Shown in pieces: positions 21,301 through 30,187 of a stretch of 64,000 nt of DNA (position 1 is the stretch's first letter; each line of letters opens with the position of its first letter). A model generated the notes under the pieces. It ran no database searches. It was not told the DNA's origin and was given only the letters and a program-made list of their open reading frames with translations. The stretch comes from Leishmania mexicana MHOM/GT/2001/U1103. Taxonomy: Eukaryota; Euglenozoa; Kinetoplastea; Trypanosomatida; Trypanosomatidae. The position numbers and the translations under genes were made by a program. Location of the stretch: contig NC_018333.1 of NCBI RefSeq assembly GCF_000234665.1, positions 74,501-138,500 on the forward strand. Direction: 5' to 3'.

Positions 21301-22477
21301 CGCTGTCGCACTCGTCAAGGTGCTTCTGCGCCGTCTCCTCCTCCTCCACAACCCGCTGCACCTGCTCGAGGAGGGCGCGATTGCTCAGCAGTGACGGCTT
21401 TGGGCGCTCCATGTGCCGGTGCCAGTCCTGGGAGAAGATGGCAGTCACGCCGTGAACGTCCTGTGCTGTCGCGACCGCCGTGTTGACGCCGAGCTCTATC
21501 CTGCGGAGCACCGACATGTGCTCAGCCGGGATGCCGTTTGTGCTCAGAAACGCGGGGACGGTGGATGCAGCCGAAGAAGTCGCCGGCGCCGCGACAACCA
21601 TCAGTGCTTGCTCCGACCGCGCAGGCACCTGCCTAGCGTCCCCGTCCTCTGTCGCTGCGTACACGGAGGGTGGTGCCCTTTGCCCGTTGTCAGCGGCCTG
21701 CCTTGCCGACGTCGGCTCCTCGTCCACGTGCTCAACCCGCACCAGGCGGACCACAAACACCAGCCCCTGTGCGGAGACGTTCGCGAGAGAGTCCGACACG
21801 CGTGTGGTGAAACCCGCAGGTACGACAAAGACCCGCACGTCCTCCTCACGCATGCCCACGACGCTGCCCTCGAAACCGAAGGAGCCTTGTGCAAGCTGTG
21901 CCGCACTGGTACTCGGCTGGAACACATAGGAGAGCTGCTGTTGCTGAGAAGTGGTGGTCCCGCCAGCTGCATCGCCTCGTTGTTCGCCAAGAGCGCCAAC
22001 AGCATACGTGTTGTCCTTCTCGGTCAGCTCGTAGGAGGTGAAGCTCACGTGGGCTCTGTCGCCGACCTCGAGACGGAGCGACGACGACGGGAAGCTCACG
22101 TCGTAGCTGAAAACGGACGCCCCCGGGGCACCGAAGAGGACGTAGAATGATACAACGCAGCAGGCCAGGAAGCGTGTCTGCTGGGCCGCGTCGGCGAAGA
22201 AGACACTCCAGCGCTGATCCGCATCGTCGCTGAAGGAGATGTGCCCCGATGACGCATGAGTGAGAAGGCGCAGCGATGTGTTGTGCCCATCCACGTAGCT
22301 CATGCGTGCCACGCAGAACGTGACCTGCTGCGCACTGTAGCACACGAGGCTGTACTTGGGAGGCCGAGACGGAAGGGCAACAACGGCGCACACACACGCG
22401 CCCTTGCTAGAGGAGGCGCCCGTGTCGCTCACTGAGAAGAGCTCCACAGGGAAGGCGCACACAGTCTCCTGCTTCAT
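18326..22477 (-). CDS. FKBP15-like protein (WH1-like, FKBP-like, coiled coil)
   Basis: 1383 residues from the ATG at 22477; the open frame continues 76 codons upstream but that part is Arg-rich and uncharacteristic. Residues about 25-110 look like a WH1/PH-type fold. Residues 124-250 carry an FKBP-like fold with the G-x-x-V-x-V-x-Y-like and G-F-E-G...G-M-R-E-E-D-V-R...P-A-G pattern. Long coiled coils follow from about 370 to 720 and helical Glu/Gln/Ala-rich sequence continues to about 1010. The last 350 residues are Pro/Ser/Glu-rich and disordered. This order matches FKBP15/WAFL, an endosomal, actin- and WASH-associated protein in animals. Prolyl-isomerase activity is doubtful because the active-site aromatics are not evident. 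A cytoskeletal or endosomal scaffold is the likely role. Confidence 0.75.
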   Translation of the reverse strand: MKQETVCAFPVELFSVSDTGASSSKGACVCAVVALPSRPPKYSLVCYSAQQVTFCVARMSYVDGHNTSLRLLTHASSGHISFSDDADQRWSVFFADAAQQTRFLACCVVSFYVLFGAPGASVFSYDVSFPSSSLRLEVGDRAHVSFTSYELTEKDNTYAVGALGEQRGDAAGGTTTSQQQQLSYVFQPSTSAAQLAQGSFGFEGSVVGMREEDVRVFVVPAGFTTRVSDSLANVSAQGLVFVVRLVRVEHVDEEPTSARQAADNGQRAPPSVYAATEDGDARQVPARSEQALMVVAAPATSSAASTVPAFLSTNGIPAEHMSVLRRIELGVNTAVATAQDVHGVTAIFSQDWHRHMERPKPSLLSNRALLEQVQRVVEEEETAQKHLDECDSAMQVLESRSKELQQRIDRAVSDSQRLLEEKNNGATKAMEARLERERQLVKLKDELRVKEQEQEDLQRRVAALRRYIDASSEELRQLQGRFDVHEIQSKGLAERISTIEESLSEERRRSATLVSKSSSTEEAICKAQAQHRLTDGKLAAARALAERERLRYLQVMEDERSHRATDADILRKDIVDALDARERQYQVDRCRLAEEQFMRGLRDGKAEGRRVAETDLLGHQDELRLNLQRAKTEVETRKEEVRRSIESAMALRRTLGGKVTELEAQLASATRKQTDLHYKLSQWQTWCRTARDTVSQHWRALLSYATHPCTQDELLKMMEAVRTAEQASYASDDGDEGSDGTGGPVRVDLQFQLDHWRQTRIRCIAQRQRWLWDDMLDLYTKGACVHFDREWLHPLIAAHDATLEVVAQLYAQKHGGRALFDCCAEEAQERWSVQQQWWSTIHEIEEWLAAQRRAQENLKGEEAAAREELWKEYMDGGEGVVQLCASQLRAQVMLLHEEMQARDELVSEEQRRRRLLPEEAQQQWAAACSSALRLFEEEEEAARAGLEAEAYMSCSGLEFQCAYSLRAAQQLSAQHAEQQRLLTEETAARQTLMREAADAAERWRLAAATAVSSVEAAAAPPIGSPQEEGDPATVFCPSPMETMHSAPSPPPLAEETSASPPPSPCSASHALSPPSSTHAVEGRTSTADESATTPEAAGAPVPSHGVAVAKSSVDPAVALQHVDSSPAPLPPPAAEVGFGFADPPRAAWGDHSSGSDGSNRLRDGVLAMTTGAFFSSEPPPLPPPDGADALSEAVTGPSASAFHAVATVAAPPPPRRSLHAESSAAPTLAITAESDDAPPPSPEAAEVDRQHMSDQRSASSACESTSLSLRTPSTSAVQRAGDAAPPVTALPLQRDPAEREEGAAADRDALSSTQRRSLRSFGSDSSDIGEDLIGDMASGQGSQKSPTSVPHSARGPTTKQSTAGSATQKPRLFDSSSGSEHSE

Positions 22478-23443
22478 GCTTCGGTCTTGTCCCTCGGCGT
22501 ATGCATGGAAGGGTAGGTGCCAGCCTCCCAGTGACGGCTTAGATGCGAGGCGAGTGATGGAAATGCAGAGAAACCAGGAGAGCCGACGCGAGGTGTGCGC
22601 TTGTCCGCTGTGGTGGCGAACCAAGGGATCCCTCTCCACGCCTCGTGAGTGTGTGCGTGGGCGCCGACGCCTGGTGCAGGATGAGTTTCGGTAGTGCTGA
22701 GGCAAGTGGGGGGAGGGGAAGAAAGGAATACGCTACTCGAGGACCTTACGGTGCCTGTCTACAGAGCCCTCTTGTCGATCCGGCGGCTACTCGACAAGAC
22801 ACACCAGACGCGCCCGATGAGGAGTGTGGGGCGGTTGCACGTGTCTGCCTGTGCGTTGGGGTGTGAGCTTGTGCATGCGTGCGTGCGCGTGCGCCGGAGT
22901 GGGATGCAGAAGTGGCAAGGGGTGCCGGTGGCCCGCCCGCACGGTCGGATGTACACACGCGTGCACATGATTGGCAGACATACACAGCCGAAGAGGAGGG
23001 AGAGAACGGAGGTAAGAGGAAGCGCCAGGCACGACAGAGAAGGTTACGACGTTAGAGGCGGCAGGCACGGCACATCAGCTCTGGCATCGCTAAAAGTATG
23101 TGCTGGAGGGGGCATTCGGGACTGCAAGTGTTGCGCCGCGATGCACTGTACTGTGGAGAGCCCTTGGTTAGAGGGAAGAGGCAAAGGGGATAGAGACAAG
23201 CACCAAGGGGGCCGCACTCGTATCCTCCAGCCACGGCCACATCGCAACGCCGGCGGCGCTGCTCGCTGCTGTGGTTGATCATCTTAGTGGGATGCCTAGC
23301 AGACTGCGCACGCCCACATACGCAGAAGCCCACGCACTCTTGGCAAGTAGGAAACAAACGAAGAGAGATGCACATGAGCGCGCTCGGCTTGGCGCTACAG
23401 CACATGAGCAGTCGTCCATCCCAGCCTAGCGCACATCACTCCA
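22478..23443. other. Intergenic region
   Basis: About 1 kb holding the region upstream of the FKBP15-like gene (with the unlikely 76-codon extension, 22478-22705) and the 3' UTR of the SUN-domain gene. Nothing else recognised. Confidence 0.5.
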
Positions 23444-25213
23444 CTACCTTGCGCGGCCTCGCTGATGTCGCGGCCAGAGCGGGGGCCCGTTGCCGCCACC
23501 CGAGCCCACCTCGCCGCCGCCACGACCAATGTTGTAGTAACGTCCCCAACCACTCGGGGAGCCAGCGACAGAACGCGATGATGAGGATGAGTACATCAGC
23601 ATCAGTATCCCGGTCAGCGCCAATAACACGAAAGATGTCACCGCCATGGCTGTGTCGCTCCGCATTATGCTGCCACCGCTTCTGCCTGCGCCGCCTCCCT
23701 CGCCGCCGCAGTTGCTGTGCTCGCGAAGAAGAAAACGCTCTTGGAGCAGTTGCAGATTTAACTGCAACCCGTGCAGCCGGTCGCGGTACTCGCTGGACTC
23801 CCTCTCCGCTGCCTTGTACTTTGCGTAGAAGTCGCTGAGGAGGATGCGGGTACGGTTGAGCTCTTGGGCCAGGTGGCGCTCTCGCTGCATCAGCAGCGTC
23901 AGCTCATGATGCGTGCTGCGCTGCTGCCGAAGAAGGTTCGTAAGAAGAGATCCTGCGGGGCTTCGATAGATAGACCCGGATGCGGAGAGGCCCTTGCGAC
24001 TGGAGGTGCTCACAGGCAAGGTAGGGGCGCTAGTGGGGGTGGTCACAGCTGTGAAGTCGGACGCGCCAGGCGTGGTCGCCGCACACGAACCCCATAAAGC
24101 AGCCAGGTCTGTGATGGCGCACTTGAGGGACGTGTTCCAGCCAATGGGCTGCGCAGAGCTGCAGTTCGGCGACGGGAAAACAGGTGCGGTCGCGGCGAGT
24201 GCGATGGAGTTGGTTGGCGAAGGCAGCTTTGCATCCGCATCAGGCTGGGACAGCGGCCCTGTCTCGGCTGACACGCCAACGTCCACAGGTGCAAGGAGAA
24301 GGTCATCGGCGTCCACTCCCCTCGAAGCTCCGACAGTCGCAGCGGCACTGTCCCGCATGCCAGCCGCAAGCTCCTCAATGGAAAGTGTGGGCATCCGGGC
24401 GTCCTTCGCAGACGTGGCGCCGTTCCTCGACGGAGCTGCGCTGCTGCCAGCCAAGGACGGTGCCGTCACCTCCTCCAGTGTTGGGGGAAGCGCTGGTAGA
24501 TGTAAACGATTCATGTCCGGCGTGTCGCGCAGGCCGCCGCTGGGGCCAGCGGCATCTTCGCCCGCGACAAGGTCGTCGCCCCCGTCGTACCGCGTCAGAG
24601 TCTCCAGAACGTCTATGCCGTACACCTGGAACGAAGTGATCGTGCACCACGGCTCCGGTCCGTACGAAGTCGCCCACTGCAGCTTGATGAAGCGCACTCG
24701 ACTGCGCGGGGTGACGTCAAAGTACTGGCGACCGCGCCGCTGCTCCGCCTCAAAGTGCCCCAGCACTAACCAGGTGGGCGTCGGGTACTGTAGACTGCCA
24801 AGCAGCGTGAAGTTGCGCACACCGCTGCTAAAGTGCTCAGCATTCCGCACCATCACAGAGCGCACCTGTACATCGCGGATTACCTGCACCACGAATTGCT
24901 TCCGAGGTGCATCGCAGGGGCACAGCACGTACTTGTCCACGCTCTCACTAATCAGCGCCACACCGCCGTGGCATGAAGACGGCTCCATCGACACAACCGC
25001 GGCCCCGAGGTACAAGGAGGCGTAGTTGGTGGAGAGGCCCGGTGCCGAGCCCGTGGAAAGACGCTTCAGAGGGGACGGCGACGAGACACCGACTGCGGCG
25101 GAGGTGGTGGGACGCCAAAAGACGGTCAGAAACTCCAGCGGGGCGGAGAACAGCATGTACACCAGCAGCAGCAGCAGCGTGCAGAGCACCGTCAGTCGCT
25201 CCTGTGGCCGCAT
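23444..25213 (-). CDS. SUN-domain membrane protein of the SLP (mid-SUN) type
   Basis: 589 residues. An N-terminal hydrophobic segment (about 8-28) is a signal anchor. It is followed by a SUN domain (about 64-205) with its hallmarks: N-Y-A-S start, D-K-Y-V-L-C-P-C, a V-R-N-A-E-x-F-S-S segment, L-G-S-x-x-Y-P-T-x-x-W, Q-Y-F-D-V, and a closing Y-G-x-E-P-W-C...F-Q-V-Y-G. A disordered linker, a coiled coil around 430-510 and a second transmembrane span near 545-565 follow. A SUN domain in the middle with a C-terminal membrane span is the SLP1/Osteopotentia arrangement, which acts in the ER/nuclear envelope, for example protecting folding of membrane proteins, rather than the classical LINC complex. 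The tail is Gly/Arg-rich. The start is supported by an acceptor at 25261-25260. Confidence 0.88.
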   Translation of the reverse strand: MRPQERLTVLCTLLLLLVYMLFSAPLEFLTVFWRPTTSAAVGVSSPSPLKRLSTGSAPGLSTNYASLYLGAAVVSMEPSSCHGGVALISESVDKYVLCPCDAPRKQFVVQVIRDVQVRSVMVRNAEHFSSGVRNFTLLGSLQYPTPTWLVLGHFEAEQRRGRQYFDVTPRSRVRFIKLQWATSYGPEPWCTITSFQVYGIDVLETLTRYDGGDDLVAGEDAAGPSGGLRDTPDMNRLHLPALPPTLEEVTAPSLAGSSAAPSRNGATSAKDARMPTLSIEELAAGMRDSAAATVGASRGVDADDLLLAPVDVGVSAETGPLSQPDADAKLPSPTNSIALAATAPVFPSPNCSSAQPIGWNTSLKCAITDLAALWGSCAATTPGASDFTAVTTPTSAPTLPVSTSSRKGLSASGSIYRSPAGSLLTNLLRQQRSTHHELTLLMQRERHLAQELNRTRILLSDFYAKYKAAERESSEYRDRLHGLQLNLQLLQERFLLREHSNCGGEGGGAGRSGGSIMRSDTAMAVTSFVLLALTGILMLMYSSSSSRSVAGSPSGWGRYYNIGRGGGEVGSGGGNGPPLWPRHQRGRAR

Positions 25214-25259
25214 AACGCTTGCATCGAGTCGGGGCGTGAGAGTGTGATGTAGTGGCACG

Positions 25260-25280
25260 CTGGGAGAGAGAGAGGTGGTG
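25260..25280 (-). promoter_or_regulatory. Trans-splice acceptor of the SUN-domain gene
   Basis: Minus-strand pyrimidine tract (25280-25262, CT-repeat-like) followed by AG at 25261-25260, leaving a 46-nt leader before the ATG at 25213. It lies just outside the in-frame GTG extension (25258), which would start only two bases after the AG. Confidence 0.55.
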
Positions 25281-25914
25281 TGTACTATTCATTAGAGACA
25301 CTGGAGCGGTGGGGGAGGGGGGCGTGCACCGTTTGTAGAACTCGGCAGTCGCGGACGGTGAACGCCTTTGAATGCGTCGGTACCTTCACCGGTGGGAGAA
25401 AGATAGATGAAGGAAGAGAGTAACAACGAGGTCACGCCGGCAGGCGTAGAGCCCGCCCTTCACATACGCACAAAGATAGGTGTCTCTGCTGTGTCTGCGC
25501 ATAGACGACGCGGCGGTGCCATTGGTCCCTCCAGCTTCTTGTCGTCCCCCCTCCCAGTGTCGCCAGCTACACCCCTCCGCAAGTGGTATACGAGATCGCG
25601 GCTCGGTCTGCCAGCGGGGTTCTCGCCGAATCGTATGCAGTCGGCCGTGGGTCACGTATGGGCGGTGAGTCACGGAGTGATGTGGCTCCGCGTTGACTGC
25701 ACAACTATGTGGAGGATGGCCTGTGCGGAAAGCAGCGACAGCAGACAAAAAAGGCGCCTCACATGCGCAGCGCACCGCTACGCGCTCAGCTGCACTAGCA
25801 CGGTTGGCGGGGCGGTGCCCCCATCGCGTGTCCGTCGTGACGGCTTGCTCGGTGGCCCGTTTCACACACGCGGCACCCAATCCGTGCAATGACGAGTCGT
25901 TGCAGAGGTCGTGT
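25281..25914. other. Intergenic region with diverged repeat sequence
   Basis: Non-coding DNA between the SUN-domain gene and the partial inverted repeat copy. The last 50 or so bases before 25915 still show faint similarity to the repeat, so an older full-length but heavily diverged copy could extend back to roughly 25500. I could not align that part convincingly. Confidence 0.4.
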
Positions 25915-26060
25915 TCAGATGACTGAGCCGCGCGCATTGCTGTACCGCGCGTGTCCACGGCTGCGTCGCAGCACGCGATGGGCCCCGTGGCAGGCCGTGT
26001 AGAGTGATGCTGTACTCCCTGCTGTGTGGCAGAGAATGGACGCGCTGAGACGAACACACG
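25915..26060 (+). mobile_element. Partial SIDER-like element, opposite orientation
   Basis: About 146 bp that are the reverse complement of the 3'-terminal end of the repeats at 29402-29958 and 32975-33530, with only a few mismatches (for example one substitution in the stretch near 26010 and an extra CG near 25931). It ends at the same terminal sequence as the other two. It lies about 105 nt downstream of the TBC1D23-like stop codon, antisense to that gene's 3' UTR. Confidence 0.7.
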
Positions 26061-26164
26061 GGAATCCCCGACACACGCACACACCCCACAAACAAACATC
26101 AGCCACAACGCAGCCAAACCGCACCACGGATGCAGCGCCTCAACAATCAACGAGTGCATGCTGG
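26061..26164. other. Proximal 3' UTR of the TBC1D23-like gene
   Basis: Short unique sequence between the stop codon and the antisense partial SIDER-like copy. Confidence 0.5.
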
Positions 26165-28747
26165 TCAACGGAGGCTGTCGGCTTCGGCGGCGGAGAGGCC
26201 CGCCACACGCGACGCTGCCGCAGGCGTCACGGTCAGGTCACCGAAGAGCTCATCGAACTCGGCGTCGAGGTCCGCAGCGATTTGCAGTGCAGACGCTCCG
26301 CGCGCCGCCGTGGCTGTCGCTGGAGCCACCGAGGACGTTGGTGGCGACACTGGCTCCAGTGATGCCGCCGCCACCGTTGTCACGTCGGGTGACAATGCGG
26401 GTGCAGTCAAGTGCCGCCGCTCGGGAGCGGGGACAACTGCTGCCGCGGGCACCGCTGCAGGGGCTGACAACGCCATCTCGACTGCCACCGGTGCCGGTTC
26501 CGGCACCACTGTACCCCGCAGCGGCCTAGCCGGGATGGACGTGATGAGGTCCAGATCCTCTTCTTCGCAGTCCTCGCCAAGCGAGAAAACCTGCTGAGGC
26601 TGCTGCAATGGTCGCACGGCGGTAGGATGAGCCACGGCTGTTGGTATGACCGCTTGCCCACTAGTGGAGCTTTTCGGCACCGCGGAAGGCGCGGTGGCAG
26701 AGGAGGGTCCAGTCTCGGCTCTAGAAGCGGGGGCCGAGCGGCTGATGGCGCTCGTCGTCATCTGAGCTGCCGCGATCTTGCCGGTCACAGAGGAGAGTGC
26801 TGTCAGGGCCTGCTCGCTGGTCTCACTGAGGCTCTCGCGGACGCGCTTCATCATCCCCCAGCCCCACGAGCCGGCCGCGGCCACGCTCTCCTTCGCCTTC
26901 GTGCCCAGCTCCTGGGCCTTCTGCCGCACTTCAGCCCCTTCCACCTGTGCGAGGTAGCCCGACACCTCGTTGAGAGCGGCAGAGATCTTGTGCGCCGTTT
27001 CCGACGCCTGCTGGCCCCAGTCGACGCTGGAGATACCCCGCTTGCCCGCCGCATTTTCGAGCGCCGCTGTCGCAGCGGGGCTCATGATAGCGTCAATGAT
27101 GCGATTGCGGATCAGTGGAATCGTTGTCTTGAAGCCGCCTGGCACGATGCACACGAACGGGAACGCCTGCCGGTTGACGAGGTAAAGCGCAAAGACCTTC
27201 AGCAGGTTTATCTCCTCCACGATCGGTCGTCCAGTGCCAAAGAGGGCAAGGGGGTGCCCGCGGCAGGACTCGAGCCGCCGCAGCGCCTCCGCGAGGTCCT
27301 CGTGGTGGTAGCTCAGCACATCGCCTACGTGGACGGCCGTGGGCAGCCGCACATACTCAAAGCTCTCCCGTGAGCGGCAGTCGACAATTATGTACTCGTG
27401 CGAGAGGAGCTCGTCGCCGCCGCCCTGTGCCGCTGCACCGCGCTTCGTAAACGCAGAGGCGATGTCGGACCGCTCCAGCGGTAGGCTTGGCGTCTTGGCG
27501 TAGTACTCCTGCAGCTCCTGCGGTGTCTTGTTCAGCACACCGGCATCCGGGTAGAAGCAAAAGTCCAGCATGCGCTGTGTCGAGAGCGGTGTGACACGGT
27601 AGAGCAGATCGGCGTTCTGCAGCAGGGACTTGCCGCTCCACACAGGTGTCGGGGCGGTTGCGCGACCGTCCACCAACTCGGGGTCAATCGCGTCTGCCTT
27701 GCACGCTGGTAGTGTGAGCTTCATCTTGTCGAGGTGCTGCGTCAGCGCCTGCTTTGTGCTCAATAGCATGAGCGACCGACGGTGGGTGATGAGGTAGGCG
27801 TGTGCGACGTAGGGGACCATGACGGGGTCGCCCAGGATGAACACCCAGTCCAGCACCTTCAGCGCTGTGTCGTAGTCAGACTGCAGAACCAGCAGGCGCC
27901 GCGACCAGTCGAGCAAGTACGTGCCAATATTCACTTGCTGCTGGTCCATGTGGGTGGCGAGTTGAGGGTCGTAGAACTGCAGCATCAAGCGCAGCAAAGA
28001 TGTCGTTGCAGGCTCGTAGAGGTGAGAAGCTGCTGACACAATGAAATCCTTCTGCAGCACGCACAGCATTCGATAGAGAGTGCGCAGCAGCATGTTCTTG
28101 TCAGTAGAACGGCTACCGGCCACCACGTACGTTACGCACAGGATGACCTCCATCATCGCCGGATTGAAGTAAAAGGCCGCGTCGGCGCCCAGGCGGTAGA
28201 AGAGGCCGGCGAGCTCGTCGGTGGTGACGTGGAGAGTGGCGGGGAAGAGAGCGGCGGCCTGCTTGCCCACGTGCAGGTGTGTCTCCAGTGCCCGTTTCGT
28301 GTACGTCGTCCAGTCCTCTTGCCCAGCTGCCCCACCCGACACCGCCAGGTCATCACTGTCCTCGAGAAGGAGCAGGCAGTACAGCTGGAAACGCTGCGGG
28401 CGAGTAAGCTCGTTGGAGAGCTGCGGAACGCGCATGCACATCTTCTGCAGGGAGCGCAGAGAGGTGCCACCATGCCTCGCAGTCCCCTCATCGCTGTCGA
28501 GCACGCTTATCAGTGCCGCCAGAGCGTTCTTCGCCTTGACCTCCCCTGTTGAGTGAGGAGAGGGCGGCGACTCCGTCGCTATCGCCTCGCTGTGTTCGGC
28601 AGCGGCCATCTTCGGATGCGATGCGCCCTCCGTGACAACTTCCCCTTCCGCCAGACTGGCCAGTGGCGGTGTTGGTGCAGCGATGGGGCCAGGCTCCACC
28701 TCTAGCGCGTGTGACGCCAAGTCCTTCGAGTGGTCGCTTCCCTCCAT
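26165..28747 (-). CDS. TBC1D23-like protein (TBC plus rhodanese-like domain)
   Basis: 860 residues. A disordered N-terminus (about 1-70) precedes a divergent TBC domain (about 95-345), recognisable from the helical F-Y-D-P-Q-L-A segment and the L-D-W-V-F-I-L-G-D-P-x-x-V-P-Y-x-A-H-A-Y segment. A rhodanese-like domain (about 440-560) follows, containing Y-I-I-V-D-C-R and a loop reading L-F-G-T-G-R where an active rhodanese would have cysteine, so it should be non-catalytic. A Pro/Ala/Ser-rich tail completes it. This order is that of TBC1D23, which bridges endosome-derived vesicles to trans-Golgi golgins and lacks Rab-GAP activity. The family-level call is good; the exact role in trypanosomatids is inferred. 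Confidence 0.78.
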   Translation of the reverse strand: MEGSDHSKDLASHALEVEPGPIAAPTPPLASLAEGEVVTEGASHPKMAAAEHSEAIATESPPSPHSTGEVKAKNALAALISVLDSDEGTARHGGTSLRSLQKMCMRVPQLSNELTRPQRFQLYCLLLLEDSDDLAVSGGAAGQEDWTTYTKRALETHLHVGKQAAALFPATLHVTTDELAGLFYRLGADAAFYFNPAMMEVILCVTYVVAGSRSTDKNMLLRTLYRMLCVLQKDFIVSAASHLYEPATTSLLRLMLQFYDPQLATHMDQQQVNIGTYLLDWSRRLLVLQSDYDTALKVLDWVFILGDPVMVPYVAHAYLITHRRSLMLLSTKQALTQHLDKMKLTLPACKADAIDPELVDGRATAPTPVWSGKSLLQNADLLYRVTPLSTQRMLDFCFYPDAGVLNKTPQELQEYYAKTPSLPLERSDIASAFTKRGAAAQGGGDELLSHEYIIVDCRSRESFEYVRLPTAVHVGDVLSYHHEDLAEALRRLESCRGHPLALFGTGRPIVEEINLLKVFALYLVNRQAFPFVCIVPGGFKTTIPLIRNRIIDAIMSPAATAALENAAGKRGISSVDWGQQASETAHKISAALNEVSGYLAQVEGAEVRQKAQELGTKAKESVAAAGSWGWGMMKRVRESLSETSEQALTALSSVTGKIAAAQMTTSAISRSAPASRAETGPSSATAPSAVPKSSTSGQAVIPTAVAHPTAVRPLQQPQQVFSLGEDCEEEDLDLITSIPARPLRGTVVPEPAPVAVEMALSAPAAVPAAAVVPAPERRHLTAPALSPDVTTVAAASLEPVSPPTSSVAPATATAARGASALQIAADLDAEFDELFGDLTVTPAAASRVAGLSAAEADSLR

Positions 28748-29401
28748 CGACGACCGCGCTGCGCTGGCGACACGGAAAATGAGAGAGAGATGGTAATATA
28801 CAAAATCCCGAGAAGGGGGTTGAAAAGAGCGGTCCTGGGACGCAGCGGCGGTCTACCGTGCGCGTACGCTGGTGTTCGCACCTGCCAAGCGCGCAGCGTG
28901 TACGACAGAGAGGGGGAGAAGGGCGGAGAGGAGAGGAAGGTGTAAAGGCGCGCAGCAGAGCGTCAAGTGCAAAGTACAGCGAAGGCGAGAGCCGTCGGCG
29001 AGAAGTGGTGGTGGTGGAGGGGGGGCAACGGGAAGAAAGCCGGCAAAGCATAGCGTGTCCCTTCTTGCCCTCCCCCTGCTGTAGCATTCGCCTGGCCTTC
29101 CTGTGAGCAGCGAAGCAAAACAGAGATGAAAACGCTCGCCCTATATACGCGCCCGGTCCATGCAGCGGTGCTGCGCGCCAGCACACAACCACCAGGAGAC
29201 CCTCTCACAGACAAACCCGGCACCCAGCAGCCCTACACCGCAACCAGCACCCACCACTTCCCTTGCTGGCCTTCGAGTTCGTCTTTTTTGCCACTGTAGG
29301 TGGTGTTTGTTGATGCATACTCTGTGTGCGTCAACGAAGCCAACGGCAATAATCGAAGACAGACGAGAGCGCGGAAAGCAGACGAGCCCACCGGCATGCG
29401 C
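28748..29401. other. Intergenic region
   Basis: Upstream region of the TBC1D23-like gene, with possible acceptor sequence about 18-40 nt before its ATG, and the distal part of the KU80 3' region. No gene recognised. Confidence 0.45.
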
Positions 29402-29958
29402 TCTCGTGTGTTCGTCTCAGCGCGTCCATTCTCTGCCACACAGCAGGGAGTACAGCATCGCTCTACACGGCCTGCCACGGGGCCCATCGCGTGCTGCGAC
29501 GCAGCCGTGGACACGCGCGGTACAGCAATGCGCCGGCTCAGTCATCTGAGCACGGCCTCAGCGTCGAGCTTGACCCGACCTCCGCCCCCCTGTCGAGCTG
29601 GTTTCCACGTGGGGTATCCCTCTCGAGGTGGCGCAGACTCCCCACACCGGTGGGCATTTGCGAGGGCCGAGGATGAGATACACGCTCGAGTCACGCTGGC
29701 GCTCCGCACATCGCATGGATGGCACAAACCTGTGCACTGTCGCAGGTCGCTCCGACGCCACGCCATCCAGGACCTGAGCGCTGACATCAGTTGCGATGCA
29801 TCGCTCGGGCCTCCCCACGCCCGCAGCCACCCGACCCTGTCACCACCAGAAGTGGTCCCGCGTCTCGCCAGGGTTAGTGGCTGCTTGGGCCACCCGCAGA
29901 GAGTGGGGCGCTGGCCCCTGACGCCACGCGCTGAGGTGTCCCCCCCCCCGCCATCCAG
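29402..29958 (-). mobile_element. SIDER-like retroposon copy A (557 bp), in KU80 3' UTR
   Basis: Near-identical to 32975-33530: on base-by-base reading I find two substitutions and a one-base difference in the C-run (10 versus 9 C on the plus strand). On the minus strand it begins with a short C-T-G-G-A-T-G-G-C element followed by a G-run. Length about 550 bp, location in a 3' UTR and sense orientation fit Leishmania SIDER2-type degenerate retroposons, which are associated with mRNA instability. It lies 230 nt after the KU80 stop codon. The repeat is seen directly; the SIDER name is from family knowledge. Confidence 0.75.
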
Positions 29959-30187
29959 AGGCACCCACGTAAGGCAGAGAGGAAAGCGACGATGAAGAAG
30001 TGATGAGAAACGCTCACACGCACGCACACATGCAGGCAGAGAGGCGGCGAGAGAAACGGGCAGGACGGAGAAGGGAGGAAGGCGGCGTGCTGGAGCTGAG
30101 AGAGTGTGAATAGGCACAGACGCCCGCAAGCACATCACTTGTCCCTCGCTCTATACGCCCGCTCTTCCTCTCTCCTGTGATGCTCCG
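29959..30187. other. Proximal KU80 3' UTR
   Basis: Unique sequence between the KU80 stop codon and SIDER-like copy A. Confidence 0.5.

Noticed and set aside
22478..22705. 76-codon N-terminal extension of the FKBP15-like gene
   Set aside because: It is Arg-rich and unlike the rest; the downstream ATG begins directly with the WH1-like part, as in the family.
29402..29958. Protein-coding gene inside the SIDER-like copy
   Set aside because: Frames in copies A and B are similar simply because the DNA is; they lack any reverse-transcriptase or other domain and contain stops in every frame compatible with a longer protein.
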